Shown here piece after piece: positions 41,201 through 50,700 of a stretch of DNA of 64,000 nt (its first letter is position 1; each line of letters begins with the position of its first letter). This DNA is from Streptomyces europaeiscabiei (lineage in GTDB: Bacteria; Actinomycetota; Actinomycetes; Streptomycetales; Streptomycetaceae). Location of the stretch: assembly GCF_036346855.1 (NCBI RefSeq), contig NZ_CP107841.1, positions 1,302,001 to 1,366,000 of the forward strand, given 5' to 3'. Made by a program: the position numbers and the translations under genes. The notes below the pieces were generated by a model. The model was not told the DNA's origin. It saw nothing but the letters and a program-made list of their open reading frames with translations, and did no database searches.

Positions 41201-41719
41201 GGTGAGCAGGTGGCCCCCGATGCCTTCGGGCAGGTCGTCGCCGGAGACGGCTCCGTAGTTCTGGTTGCTGCAGCCGACGTACACGCCGGTGCGGCTGCCG
41301 CGCACGGAGGTGGGAGCCAGGCCCGCGTGTTCCAGGGCCTCCCAGGACGTTTCCAGGATCAGGCGCTGTTGGGGGTCCATCGCCAGCGCCTCACGCGGCG
41401 ACACCCCGAAGAAGCCCGCGTCGAAATCGGCGGCCGTGGTGACGAATCCGCCCTGGTGTGTGGTGGCCGTGGACGCGTCACCGGTCGTGTCCCAGCCTCG
41501 ATCCGCAGGGAAGGGCGTGACGGCGTCGGCGCCGGCCGCGACCAGCTCCCACAGCTGTTCCGGGGTGGTGACGTCGCCGGGAAAGCGACAGGCCATGCCG
41601 ATGATGGCAATCGGTTCGGTCGCCGTCCGCACGAGTTCGTCGTTGTGCCGGCGCAGGCGCTCGTTCTCGGTCAGGGACGCGCGTAGCGCGGCGACGACAC
41701 GCTCTTCGGAGGTGGACAT
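32219..41719 (-). CDS. Type I polyketide synthase, two modules: KS-AT-KR-ACP, KS-AT-KR-ACP
   Basis: A 3166-residue bimodular synthase from ATG 41719 (MSTSEERVVAALRASL), which starts with an N-terminal docking helix.
Module 1: KS about 35-455 (DTACSSS, EAHGTG, KSNLGHT); AT about 560-870; KR about 1195-1375; ACP near 1504 (LGVDSL).
Module 2: KS 1568-1995; AT 2103-2420; KR 2720-2900; ACP near 3040 (MGFDSL).
Both AT domains show GHSVGE and HAFHSP, the malonyl-CoA pattern. KR1 has LDD (B-type); KR2 lacks LDD and has Trp 8 residues before the catalytic Tyr (A-type). Each KR is preceded by a dimerization-like element instead of a DH. The protein ends in a docking segment (DEELFDLISRELEQ) and has no thioesterase, so the chain must pass to another protein or be released in trans. 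Confidence 0.96.
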   Translation of the reverse strand: MSTSEERVVAALRASLTENERLRRHNDELVRTATEPIAIIGMACRFPGDVTTPEQLWELVAAGADAVTPFPADRGWDTTGDASTATTHQGGFVTTAADFDAGFFGVSPREALAMDPQQRLILETSWEALEHAGLAPTSVRGSRTGVYVGCSNQNYGAVSGDDLPEGIGGHLLTGNAASVVSGRVSYVLGLEGPAVTVDTACSSSLVALHLAVQALRAGECDLALAGGVTVMSTPDVFTEFARQGGLAGDGRCKAFADAADGTGWGEGAGVLLVERLSDARRNGHRVLAVVRGSAVNQDGASNGLTAPNGPAQQRVIRAALAGAGVAASEVDVVEAHGTGTRLGDPIEAQALLATYGQDRSGGRPLWLGSVKSNLGHTQAAAGVAGVIKMVLALRHGVVPATLHVDEPSSQVDWASGSVRLPTEQQPWPDTGRPRMAGVSAFGVSGTNAHVILEQSPLPESPGEPLAAPADSTPLVWQLSGRTEDALRAQARALAAFADRHPEAAPSRTGLALATTRTHFEHRAVVVTDDPTRLTEALNGLADSVTSADTMVGQDRGESRQAFLFSGQGAQRAGMGRELYEAFPVFADAFDAVCAHVGSGLRDVVFGGDAGLLGRTEWTQPALFAVEVALFRLVESFGVRADFVIGHSVGEIAAAHVAGVLSLEDACALVVARGRLMQELPSGGAMVAVEAAEDEVLPLLDAALVSVAAVNGPRSVVIAGVEAAVSAVAEVLKAQGRRTSRLRVSHAFHSPLMEPMLGAFREVAERITYGAPVIPVVSNVTGRLAVEGELGSAEYWVRHVRQAVRFADGVSALAAEGVTRFLEIGPDGTLTALARTVLGDVDDALFVPLLRKDVSEHMAVLRAMARFHVDGGEVDWSVLLGSGDGAPAVDLPTYPFQRQRYWLAPNQPAPGVPAVPVHASAVIDDAFWAAVECEDLPALAADLDLAPDLLGPVVPALSKWYRQRQDRATVDALRYAVSWKPLTRDDEIPPAAGSSRTGNWTVLVPADLDVASRGRVNSLVAGLHRQGLTPHVVETDLADREGLRLALGETGAADGTRAPDGILSLLSFDASADPVVGTLAALRALAESEPLGTRLWVVTHGAVAVGSPDRVTRTSHSAVWGLGRVAALEHPDTWGGLIDLPDQVDDRVSARLALALTRLGPDEDQLAIRTHGIFGRRLSQAAPLPQLTADGWEPRGTVLITGGTGALGAHVARWAVARGARDLLLVSRSGEAAPGVAELRAELQEAGAQVTLAALDVSERDDLAALLSEHPVDAVFHTAGVLDDGTLLTTDAGRVERVMGPKATAALLLDELTRDRDLSAFVLFSSLAGTLGSPGQGAYAAANAVLDALAERRRGEGLPATSIAWGPWAGDGMAADSGGRRRGQGAVTALAPGFALSALGAVLDGDITTQLVVDADWNRFIPAFTTTRPSALLTPMAPPPAVGPAPGGSAHSGTAGDDLRSRAAGLSREAGQRLVLDEVQKLAAMMLGHTGPGQVGAERAFRDLGVDSLIAVELRNVLAAVVGVALPATVVFDHPTPRALAEFLYGELFGADGAAPAVSDVAAVAVLDEPVAIVGMACRFPGGVESPEDLWDMLVDGRDGIADFPTDRGWAAIESVYDRYAQGDGGTTDFVRRGGFLSGVGGFDAEFFGVSPREALAMDPQQRLLLEVCWEAVERAGVDPRSLRGSRVGVFAGTNGQDYPALLSVSEGDFGGYVGTGNAASVVSGRVSYVLGLEGPAVTVDTACSSSLVALHLAAQSLRSGECDLALAGGVTVMSTPGAFVEFARQGGLAGDGRCKAFADAADGTGWGEGAGVLLVERLSDARRNGHRVLAVVRGSAVNQDGASNGLSAPNGPAQQRVIRAALAGAGVSASEVDVVEAHGTGTRLGDPIEAQALLATYGRERAGGRPLWLGSVKSNVGHTQAAAGVAGVIKMVLALRHGVVPATLHVDEPSSQVDWLPGGVELLTQARQWPESVERARRAGVSSFGLSGTNAHVILEEAPADPAPEKSGTDDGAVLPWLVSARSAEAQRAQAGRLLTVLGERHDSAPVGLARALASTRTSFEQRAVVLAATREEFVEELQTLHLGETGLRTVTGVTREGGRTAFLFSGQGAQRAGMGRELYEAFPVFADAFDAVCAHVGSGLRDVVFDEDAGRLGRTEWTQPALFAVEVALFRLVESFGVRADFVIGHSVGEIAAAHVAGVLSLEDACALVVARGRLMQELPSGGAMVAVEAAEDEVLPLLDAALVSVAAVNGPRSVVIAGVEAAVSEVAEVLKSQGRRTSRLRVSHAFHSPLMEPMLGAFREVADRITYGTPVIPVVSNVTGCLAAEGELGSAEYWVRHVRQAVRFADGVSALAAEGVTRFLEIGPDGTLTALARTVLGDVDDALFAPLLRKDVSEHMAVLRAMARFHVDGGEVDWSVLLGSGDGAPAVDLPTYPFQRQRYWPTVTAQGAASAYPSLSEADASFWAVVEEGASELADTLGVSQEAMNAVLPALTALRREQLERAEVEGWCYRVDWEPVAVPDEKPVTGRWLLLQMPDDVPLAGLEQFIPGLERLTCDALDRKGLARLLEQAVEGEEPAGMLSCLSLPPLGDGRPVSEAGRAVENVMALVQALGDAGAAAPLWVVTHAGFGPGRAPDEPAQAAVWGFGRVAALECPDRWGGLVDVPPHPDPDELGSLASVLSHAGEDQVSVRGAATYARRLRPAPLPASAPTAARDADRRIPQRLLVTGGTGALGVRVAEWFAGRGTTQLVLTSRSGPDAPGVADTVARLRAAGAERVEVVACDVADRLQVAALLDAHPVDGIAHAAGVLDVDPIDATTPDDVDRVLGAKGWGAVYLDELTRGWDLDAFVVFSSVAGVWGSGGQGAYAAANAWADAVVEARCGRGLVGASVGWGPWSGGGMVSDVGAVELGRRGLRVMDPGCALVGLGSVLEGGGGAVVVADVEWERFVPAFTGRRPSPLLTSLPQAAQALAALDRPGTGTSHEAHGSGGVLPALVEHLATLSPQGRTTALLDHVRRAAARALGHAETTAVAPDRAFRDMGFDSLTAVELRNSLLADTGLRLPATLVFDHPTPAVLSRYLDGALAGEGGSVTAMLAEVESSIARIMKTDPDQDVRTLLGTRLRAFLSEMEDTGAVDGDDAGGPALGARLDDASDEELFDLISRELEQ
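32831..33247. repeat. 417-bp direct repeat, copy 1 (end of second KR, PKS 32219-41719)
   Basis: Almost base-for-base identical to 42388-42804, same length and orientation. I noticed one difference (CCAACCCACG versus CCAAACCACG). The coding strand is markedly G/T-rich with many GGG and GTG codons, unlike the C-ending codons around it. It encodes the A-type KR catalytic region. Confidence 0.9.
34393..35412. repeat. AT-domain repeat, copy 1
   Basis: Encodes the AT of module 2 of the PKS at 32219-41719. About 460 bp (near 34950-35412) recurs almost unchanged in all four AT domains, and 34393-34741 is nearly identical to 39016-39364. Confidence 0.85.
35724..36830. repeat. About 1.1-kb KS repeat, copy 1 (second KS, PKS 32219-41719)
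   Basis: Colinear with 45215-46321 at a constant offset of 9491 bp from start to end, with scattered differences. It covers most of a KS domain and is strongly C-rich on the plus strand (G-rich coding). Confidence 0.85.
39016..40036. repeat. AT-domain repeat, copy 2
   Basis: AT of module 1 of the PKS at 32219-41719. Its post-AT linker and AT end are shared with copy 1. Confidence 0.85.
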
Positions 41720-41787
41720 GCTCAGCTCCACTGGTTCGTGGGCCCGTACGCGGGCGGCCGGGGAGAAGGAGGGGGTGGGGTGGTGCC

Positions 41788-44700
41788 TCAGGAAGCGGAG
41801 TCGCCCAGGGCCAGTTGTACGAGTGCGTCGACATCCATCTCGCCGATCGCACCGTGGGCAAGGTCCCCGTCGTCCTCGGGCGTGCCGGACGCGTCGGACT
41901 CCGCCAGTGTCAGCACCGCCGTGAGCAGACCGCTCTGCTGCCACTGGGAGAACGGGATGGCGGCGAGGGTGCTGCGGAAGCGCGCTTCGTCGCTGCCGTA
42001 GGACGCGGCGGGTGTTGCGGACCCACCCGGCGCGGCTTCCGGCCCTGCGAAGAGTTCGTCGTGCAGGTGGTCGGCGAGGTGGCGCGGTGTCGGATGGTCG
42101 AAGACGAGGGTGGACGGCAGTCGCAGACCGGTCTCGGCGTTGAGCCGGTTGCGGAGTTCCACAGCGGTGAGGGAGTCGAACCCGACCTCCCGGAAGGCAC
42201 GGTTGACGTCCATGGAGGAGTCGGCGGAGCGACCCAGCACGAGGGTGGCCCGCTCGCAGACCAGTTCCCGCAGGGCCCGGCGGCGTTCCGTCTCGGGCCG
42301 GCCCGCGAGGCGGGCGGTCAGGGCGGCGCGGGCGTCTCCCGTCGTCTTCTCCCCGTCGGAGTCGGTCTCGGTTCCATTGAGGCCGGGGAGGCTGGTCAGC
42401 AGGGGGCTGGGACGACGACCGGTGAACGCGGGAACGAACCGCTCCCACTCCACATCAGCCACCACCACCGCACCACCACCACCCTCCAACACACTCCCCA
42501 ACCCCACCAGAGCACACCCCGGATCCATCACCCTCAACCCACGACGCCCCAACTCCACCGCACCCACATCCGACACCATCCCCCCACCCGACCACGGCCC
42601 CCACCCCACCGAAGCCCCCACCAAACCACGACCACACCGAGCCTCCACCACCGCATCAGCCCACGCATTCGCCGCCGCATACGCCCCCTGCCCCCCACTC
42701 CCCCACACACCCGCAACAGAAGAAAACACCACAAACGCATCCAGATCCCAGCCCCGCGTCAACTCATCCAGATACACCGCACCCCACCCCTTCGCACCCA
42801 ACACCGCAGCCAGATGGGCGTTGTCGATCTCGTCGAAGGGCTTGTGGTCCGGGACACCGGCCACGTGGAAGACGGCGTCGACACGGTGCCGGGAGAGGAG
42901 CGCGGCGACCGATGCCCGGTCGGCCATGTCGCAGGCCTCGACACTCACGTGACGCGCCCCCAACTCCCTTAGCTCTGAAACGAGTTCGGCGGCTCCGGGA
43001 GCCTCGGGTCCTCGACGGCCGGTCAGAACCAGTTCGCTCGCGCCGTTTCGGGCGAGCCAGCGTGCCACGTGGGCGCCGAGGGCTCCCGTACCCCCGGTGA
43101 CCAGAACTCGTCCGGAGGGCTTCCAGCCCTGACCGGTGGCCCGTGGCGCCGGATCCTGTCGCAGGCGCCGGGCGAAGGCACGGTCGTCGCGCAACGCGAG
43201 CTGGTCCTCCGCCGCGGAGGCCAGTGCCGCCGCGACCAGGCCGGCCACGTCCCGGTCCGGGTTCTGCTGCAGGTCGATCAGGCCACCCCAGCGGTCGGGG
43301 TGCTCCAGCGCCATCACCCGTCCGAGCCCCCAGACGGCGGCCTGCTCCGGATGCGGGGAGCCGTCGTCGTGGTGCTGTGCGACTGCTCCACGGGTGATCC
43401 ACCACACAGGCTCACCGATCTCGGCGTCGCCCAGTGCCTGTGTGACGATGAGCGCCTGCGCGACGGTGTCGGGCAGGACGACCACTCCGGCGACGACCAC
43501 TCCTGTGAGAGCAGTGCGGATGGCTCGGGCGAGCTCCACCCGGTCGTGCTGATCGGGGACGGGCAGGACCAGGGCGTCGGGCAGGGCTGCGGTGACCGTG
43601 TCGAGCCGCGTCGAACCTCCGGCCGGGTGCAGCACGAGCCACCGCCCGGCAGGTACGGATCCGGGAGCAGGGGACACCGCCTCCCAGGCGACGCAATACC
43701 GCCAGCCGTCGACCTCGGCCCGCACCGTCCGTTCCCGACGCCGGACGGAAAGCCCTGACAGGACGTCTTGGACGACGTCTTCACTGATGTCCAGCGCGTT
43801 CGCCAGCTCGCGCGCATCTTCCGGTTCCGTCGGCTCCCACGATGCGAAGTCCTGCGCACTGCGCTTCGTCTGTGGCCAGAACCGCTCGCGCTGGAAGGCA
43901 TACGTGGGCAGATCGACTTCGGCCGTGGGACGCGTGCCGATCATGGCGGCCCAGTCGACGGGTACGCCCACCGTGAACCCGGCGGCGACACAGCTGACGA
44001 CGGAGTCCACTTCGTCTCGGTCCTTGCGGAGCAGCGGTGCGAAGAGCGCGTCGTCGACGTCACCGAGCACGGTTCGCGCGAGGGCGGTGAGAGTGCCGTC
44101 CGGGCCGATCTCCAGGAAACGCGTCACCCCCTCGGCCGCCAGAGCACTCACACCATCAGCGAACCGCACCGCCTGACGGACATGACGCACCCAGTACTCC
44201 GCCGACCCCAACTCCCCCTCAGCGGCCAGGCATCCCGTCACGTTCGACACCACGGGGATGACGGGTGTTCCGTAGGTGATCCTGTCCGCGACCTCACGGA
44301 ACGCGCCGAGCATCGGCTCCATCAACGGGGAGTGGAACGCGTGCGACACCCGTAGGCGGGAGGTACGCCGACCCTGCGCCTTCAGTACCTCGGCGACCGC
44401 GCTCACAGCAGCCTCGACACCAGCTATCACCACCGACCGCGGACCGTTCACCGCCGCGACCGACACCAACGCCGCATCCAGCAAAGGCAAGACCTCGTCC
44501 TCGGCGGCCTCCACCGCCACCATCGCCCCACCGGAGGGCAGCTCCTGCATCAACCGGCCACGCGCCACCACCAGAGCGCACGCATCCTCCAGCGACAACA
44601 CCCCCGCCACATGCGCCGCAGCAATCTCACCGACCGAATGACCGATGACGAAGTCGGGGCGCACCCCGAACGACTCCACCAGGCGGAACAGAGCCACCTC

Positions 44701-47700
44701 AACCGCGAACAACGCCGGCTGCGTCCACTCCGTACGACCCAACCGCCCGGCGTCCTCGTCGAAGACGACATCCCGCAACCCGGATCCGACATGCGCGCAC
44801 ACCGCATCGAAAGCATCCGCGAAGACGGGGAACGCCTCATACAACTCCCGGCCCATCCCCGCACGCTGCGCACCCTGACCCGAGAACAAGAACGCCGTCC
44901 GGCCGAAGCCCGGAGCCGACCCTTCGACGACATTCGTAGCGGGCTCGCCCTGGGCCAGGCGGTCGAGACCAGCCAGAAGTCCGCCACGGTCATGGCCTCG
45001 GACAACTGCCCGGCTCTCGAAAGGCGTCCGGGTCGTGACCAGGGCGGTCGCTACGGCAGCGGGGTCGAACTCCGGGTTCGTCTGTGCATAGGCATGCAGG
45101 CGGGCGGCCTGGGAGCGCAGGGCCTCGGCGCTGCGGCCGGACAGCACCCACGGAACCACCGGAGGCACCACGGACTCCACCTGCTCGACGACGCTCTCCA
45201 CCGGGCTCTCCACCGGCGCCTCTTCGAGGATGACGTGGGCGTTGGTACCACTCAGACCGAACGACGACACCCCCGCACGACGCGCACGCTCCACCGACTC
45301 CGGCCACTGACGCGCCTCCGTCAGCAACTCCACCGCACCCGACGACCAGTCGACGTGTGACGACGGCTCCCCCACATGCAATGTCGCCGGCACCACCCCA
45401 TGCCGCAACGCCAGCACCATCTTGATCACACCGGCCACACCCGCGGCCGCCTGCGTATGACCCACATTCGACTTCACCGACCCCAGCCACAACGGCCGGT
45501 CGCCGGAACGGTCTTGGCCGTACGTGGCCAGCAAGGCCTGCGCCTCGATCGGATCACCCAACCGCGTCCCCGTACCGTGCGCCTCCACCACATCCACCTC
45601 GGACGCCGACACACCCGCACCCGCCAACGCAGCACGAATCACCCGCTGCTGAGCCGGACCGTTCGGCGCACTCAAACCGTTCGACGCACCGTCCTGATTG
45701 ACCGCCGAACCACGCACCACCGCAAGAACCCGATGACCATGACGACGCGCATCCGACAACCGCTCCACCAGCAGCACACCCGCACCCTCACCCCACCCCG
45801 TACCATCCGCGCCCTCACCGAACGCCTTACACCGGCCATCCGCCGCCAGACCCCCCTGACGGCTGAACTCGGCAAAAGCAGCCGGCGTCGACATGACGGT
45901 GACGCCCGAGACGAGGGCCATGGGGCACTCTCCCGAGCGAAGCGACTGTGCGGCCAGATGCAACGCCACCAGCGAAGAGGAGCAGGCCGTGTCGACCGTC
46001 ACCGCGGGACCCTCCAGCCCCAGGACGTACGACACCCGCCCCGACACCACACTCGCCGCGTTCCCCGTGCCGACGTAACCGCCGAAGTCACCCTCCGACA
46101 CACTCAACAACGCCGGATAGTCCTGACCGTTCGTCCCCGCGAACACACCCACCCGCGAACCACGCAACGACCGCGGATCAACACCCGCCCGCTCCACCGC
46201 CTCCCAACACACCTCCAACAACAACCGCTGCTGCGGATCCATCGCCAACGCCTCACGCGGCGACACCCCGAAGAACTCCGCATCAAAACCACCGACACCG
46301 GACAAGAAGCCACCACGACGGGTGTACGTCGGTGTGTCGGGGCCGGTGCTGTCCGAAGCGGCGAGGGCGGTGAGGTTGTCCCAGCCGCGGTCCGCAGGGA
46401 AGTCGCCGATGGCGTCCTCGCCCTGCAGAAGCAGGTCCCAGAACTGTTCGGGGGTTTCGACGCCGCCCGGGAAACGGCAGCCCATGCCGATGATGGCGAT
46501 GGGGTCGTCGGCGAGCGCGGCACTCTCGGAGCCATGGGGCGTGGTGGACGTGGACACGGGATCGTCGGCCCGCTCCGCAGGAGCCAGGCCGGCCAGGAGG
46601 AGATCCACGACGGCTTCGGGGGTGGGGTGGTCGAAGACCAGGGTCGCCGGCAGGGTGGTGCCGGTCGCGTGGGAGAGCGAGTTACGCAGTTCGAGGGCCG
46701 TCAGGGAATCGAGGCCCAGCTGTGTGAAGGGGGTGTCGGGGCGGATCGGGGTCTCCGGCGCGTGTCCGAGCACGGCGGCCAGGGTGGTCCGTACGAGGTC
46801 GGCGACCGCGTCACGCCGCCGGGACTCGGGCAGATGGGACAGGCCGAGCGGCGAGGCAGCGCCGACGGCCGGCCGCGCCGCGGCCTCGCGCAGGGCCGGG
46901 CGGCCGGTCAGGGACCGCAGCAGCGGCGGCAGTCGGTCGACGGCGCGGCGCAGTGCGGTGCGGTCCAGGCAGAGCGGGAGCGGGGTGCCCTCGGTGTGGG
47001 TCAGGGCACGGTCGAAGAGGACGAGGGCGTCACCGGTGGGCAGTGCGTCCACCCCGCTGCGGGCGGCACGCCTGTGCGTGGCGTCGGCGAGCCCGCGGGT
47101 CATGGCGCTGTCGGTCTCCCACAGGCCCCAGGCGATGGACACCGCCGGGTGGCCGTCGGCACGCAGGCGGGCGGCGTAGGCGTCGAGGAACGCGTTCGCG
47201 GCGACGTAGTTGCCCTGGCCGGGACTGGACAGCGTGGCGGCGGCCGAGGAGAACATGACGAACGCCGACAGACCGAGGTGGCGGGTGAGTTCGTGCAGGT
47301 TGACCGCGGCGTCGGCCTTGGGCCGCAGCACCCGGGTCAGATGCACGGGGGTGAGGGAGGTGATGACGCCGTCGTCGAGGACTCCGGCGGCATGGACCAC
47401 GGCACCGATCGGATGCTCCGGCGGCAGGGCGTCGATGACGTCGGCAAGGGCCTCGCGGTCGGCGGCGTCACAGCTCACGACGGTGGTCCGGGCACCGTGG
47501 GCGGCGAGTTCGTCGACCAGCTCGGCGGCACCCGGGGTCTGCGGACCGCGCCGGGTGACGAGAAGCAGATGGCGGACGCCATGCCGGGTGACGAGATGAC
47601 GGACGACGGCGGCACCCACGGCGCCCGTGCCGCCGGTGACGAGGACGGTCCGGTCCGTGGGGAAGACCACGGCAGCCGGGTGCGGTGGTGTGTCCCTCAC

Positions 47701-50700
47701 CCGGCTGAGTGAAGGAGCGAACAACTTCCCATCGCGGAGGACGAGTTCGTCATGGCCGCGCCGTACGGCGTCCGCGAGCTGGTCGTCGGTGGGGGTGACG
47801 TCGGTGTCGAGGAGCAGGAACCGCCCGGGGTTCTCCGATGCCGCGGACTTCAGCAGTCCCCGGACCGCCGCGGCCGACAGGTCGGTCACGGTCTCACCGG
47901 TGTGTGCGGCCACCGCGCCCCGGGTGAGCACCAGGAGACGGGAGCCGGCCGCGCGCGTGTCGGTGAGCCAGTGCCGAAGCAGGGTGAGGGCACGCGCTGT
48001 GGCGTCGTGGACGCCGGGCACGAGAGCGGTCTCCGGGTCGGACTCCGGGTCGGACTCGGGCGTCTGCCAGGGGACGACGACCAGCTCGGCGTAAGGGGTG
48101 TCCGACGGGACGGTCGAGGAGGCGGTCGAGGAGGCGGCGAGGAGGCCGTCCGGGCCGGTGTGGCGGGTCGTCGACACCGGTTCGGGGAGGGAGGGGGCGT
48201 CGGCCGGGATCCAGGTGACCGTGTACAGGTCGCTGCCGCTTTTGCGCACGGTGCCGGGGAGTTGCTCGTGGTCGAACGGCAGGACGGCGACGCTTCGAGC
48301 GGTGAGTACGGGGGCGCCGGTGACGTCCAGGATGCGGAGCGCGGATTCCGTCGCCGAGCGCGGGACGACGTGCAGGCGGACGGCCGTGGCGGCGCTCGCG
48401 TGAAGGGTGAGGCCGGACCAGGACACAAGGTGCGGAACGGGTCGGCCGAGCGCGCGGAGCGTCAGGAGGGCGCCGTCCAGTAGTGCGGGGTGCACGACGA
48501 ACCCGGCCGCCTCGGCCGTCTTCGTCTCGGGGAGAGCGGCCTCGGCGAACACCTCGTCGCCCAGGCGCCACACGGATGTCACGACCCGCCCGGCCTCGTC
48601 CGCCGGGACTTCGAGGGCGTCGTACAGCTCGTCCGGGTCGACGGGCGTCGCGCCGGGCGGGGGCCAGGCACCGGCCTCGTCGGTGTCCGCAGCAGCGGAC
48701 TCCACGGGGCCGCCGGCCAGCGTGCCGTGAGCGTGCCGGGTCCAGGGCCGGGCATCGTCGGAGGGGTCGGCGTCCGGGTCGTAGGGGCGTGCGTACAGGG
48801 CGAAGGTCCGGCGTCGGTCGCCGTCCGCCTCTTCGGTGACGGTCTGCACCTCGGTCTCACCGGTCGCGGGGAGCCGCAGTGGCTCGTCGACGTGCAGCTC
48901 GGTGAGGTGGTGCGCTCCGAGGCTGCGTCCGGTGTGCAGGGCCAGGTCGGTGAGGACGGACGGAGCCACGATGGTGCCGCCGCCGGTGGCGAGGTCGCCG
49001 AGCCAGGGCTGTGTGCGCCCGGACAGACGACCTGTCGCCACCACGGTGCTGGAGTCGGCGACGCCGATCCCGGAGGACAGCAGCGGATGCTCCCCACGGT
49101 GTCCGAAACGGTCCGCCACCGGATCCAGCCAGTAGCGCTGCCGCTGGAACGGATAGGTCGGAAGATCGACCAACTCTTGGGAGCCGGGCAGAAGAACGTC
49201 CCAGTCGACGGTCCTGCCCGTGGTGTGCAGCGCGGCCAGCGCGGCGATCACCGCCGACGGTTCGTCGCGGTCCTTGCGCTGGGCGGGAACGAAGAGCAGG
49301 TTCGACGCGTCGGGTACGCAGTTCTGGGCGAGGGCGGTGAGGGTGCCGTCCGGGCCGATCTCCAGGAAACGCGTCACCCCCTCGGCCGCCAGAGCACTCA
49401 CACCATCAGCGAACCGCACCGCCTGACGGACATGACGCACCCAGTACTCCGCCGACCCCAACTCCCCCTCAGCGGCCGCACGTCCGGTCACATTAGACAC
49501 GACCGGGATGACGGGTGCTCCGTAGGTGATCCGCTCCGCCACCTCACGGAACGCGCCGAGCATCGGCTCCATCAACGGCGAATGGAACGCGTGCGAGACC
49601 CGGAGGCGGGACGTACGCCTACCCTGCGACTTCAGTACCTCGGCAACCTCGCTCACGGCGGCCTCGACACCAGCTATCACCACCGACCGCGGACCGTTGA
49701 CCGCCGCGACCGACACCAACGCCGCATCCAGCAAAGGCAGGACCTCGTCCTCGGCGGCCTCCACCGCCACCATCGCCCCACCGGAGGGCAGCTCCTGCAT
49801 CAGCCGGCCACGCGCCACCACCAGAGCGCACGCATCCTCCAGCGACAACACCCCCGCCACATGCGCCGCAGCAATCTCACCGACCGAATGACCGATGACA
49901 AAGTCCGCACGCACCCCGAACGACTCCACCAACCGGAACAGAGCCACCTCGACCGCGAACAACGCCGGCTGCGTCCACTCCGTACGACCCAACCGCCCGG
50001 CGTCCTCGTCGAAGACGACATCCCGCAACCCGGATCCGACATGCGCACACACCGCATCGAAAGCATCCGCGAAGACAGGGAACGCCTCATACAACTCCCG
50101 CCCCATCCCCGCACGCTGCGCACCCTGACCCGAGAACAGGAACGCCGTCCGGCCGCCCCTCCTGGCTGTGGCGGTGACGACGTCCGGGGACTTGCGGCCC
50201 TCGGCGAGGGTCCGCAGGCCTGCGGCGAGGGTGTCGCGGCCGGTGCCGACGACGACGGCACGCTGCTCGAAGAGGGAGCGTCGGTCGGCGAGGGTGCGGG
50301 CGACGGCCAGGTCGTCGGTGTGCGGGTGGCCTTCGAGGTGGGCTAGCAGGGCGGCTGCCTGGGCCTTGAGGGCGTCGGTGGTGCGGGCGGAGAGGATCCA
50401 CGGGATCACCGCCGGCATCGGGCGCTCGGGGGCGGGGGCAGGGTCGCCGTCGTGCCTCTCCTCGGTCTGCGGGTCGGCGGGCGGGTCGGCGGGCGGGGCC
50501 TCTTCCAGGATGACGTGGGCGTTGGTGCCGGAGACTCCGAACGCGGACACTCCGGCGCGCCGGGGCCGGTCGGTGTGCGGCCAGGAGACCGGTTCGGTGA
50601 GGAGACGTACGTGGCCCTCGGTCCAGTCGACCTCGGTGGTGGGCGCGTCGACGTGCAGGGTGCGCGGGAGGACGCCGTGGCGCAGGGCCATGACGGTCTT

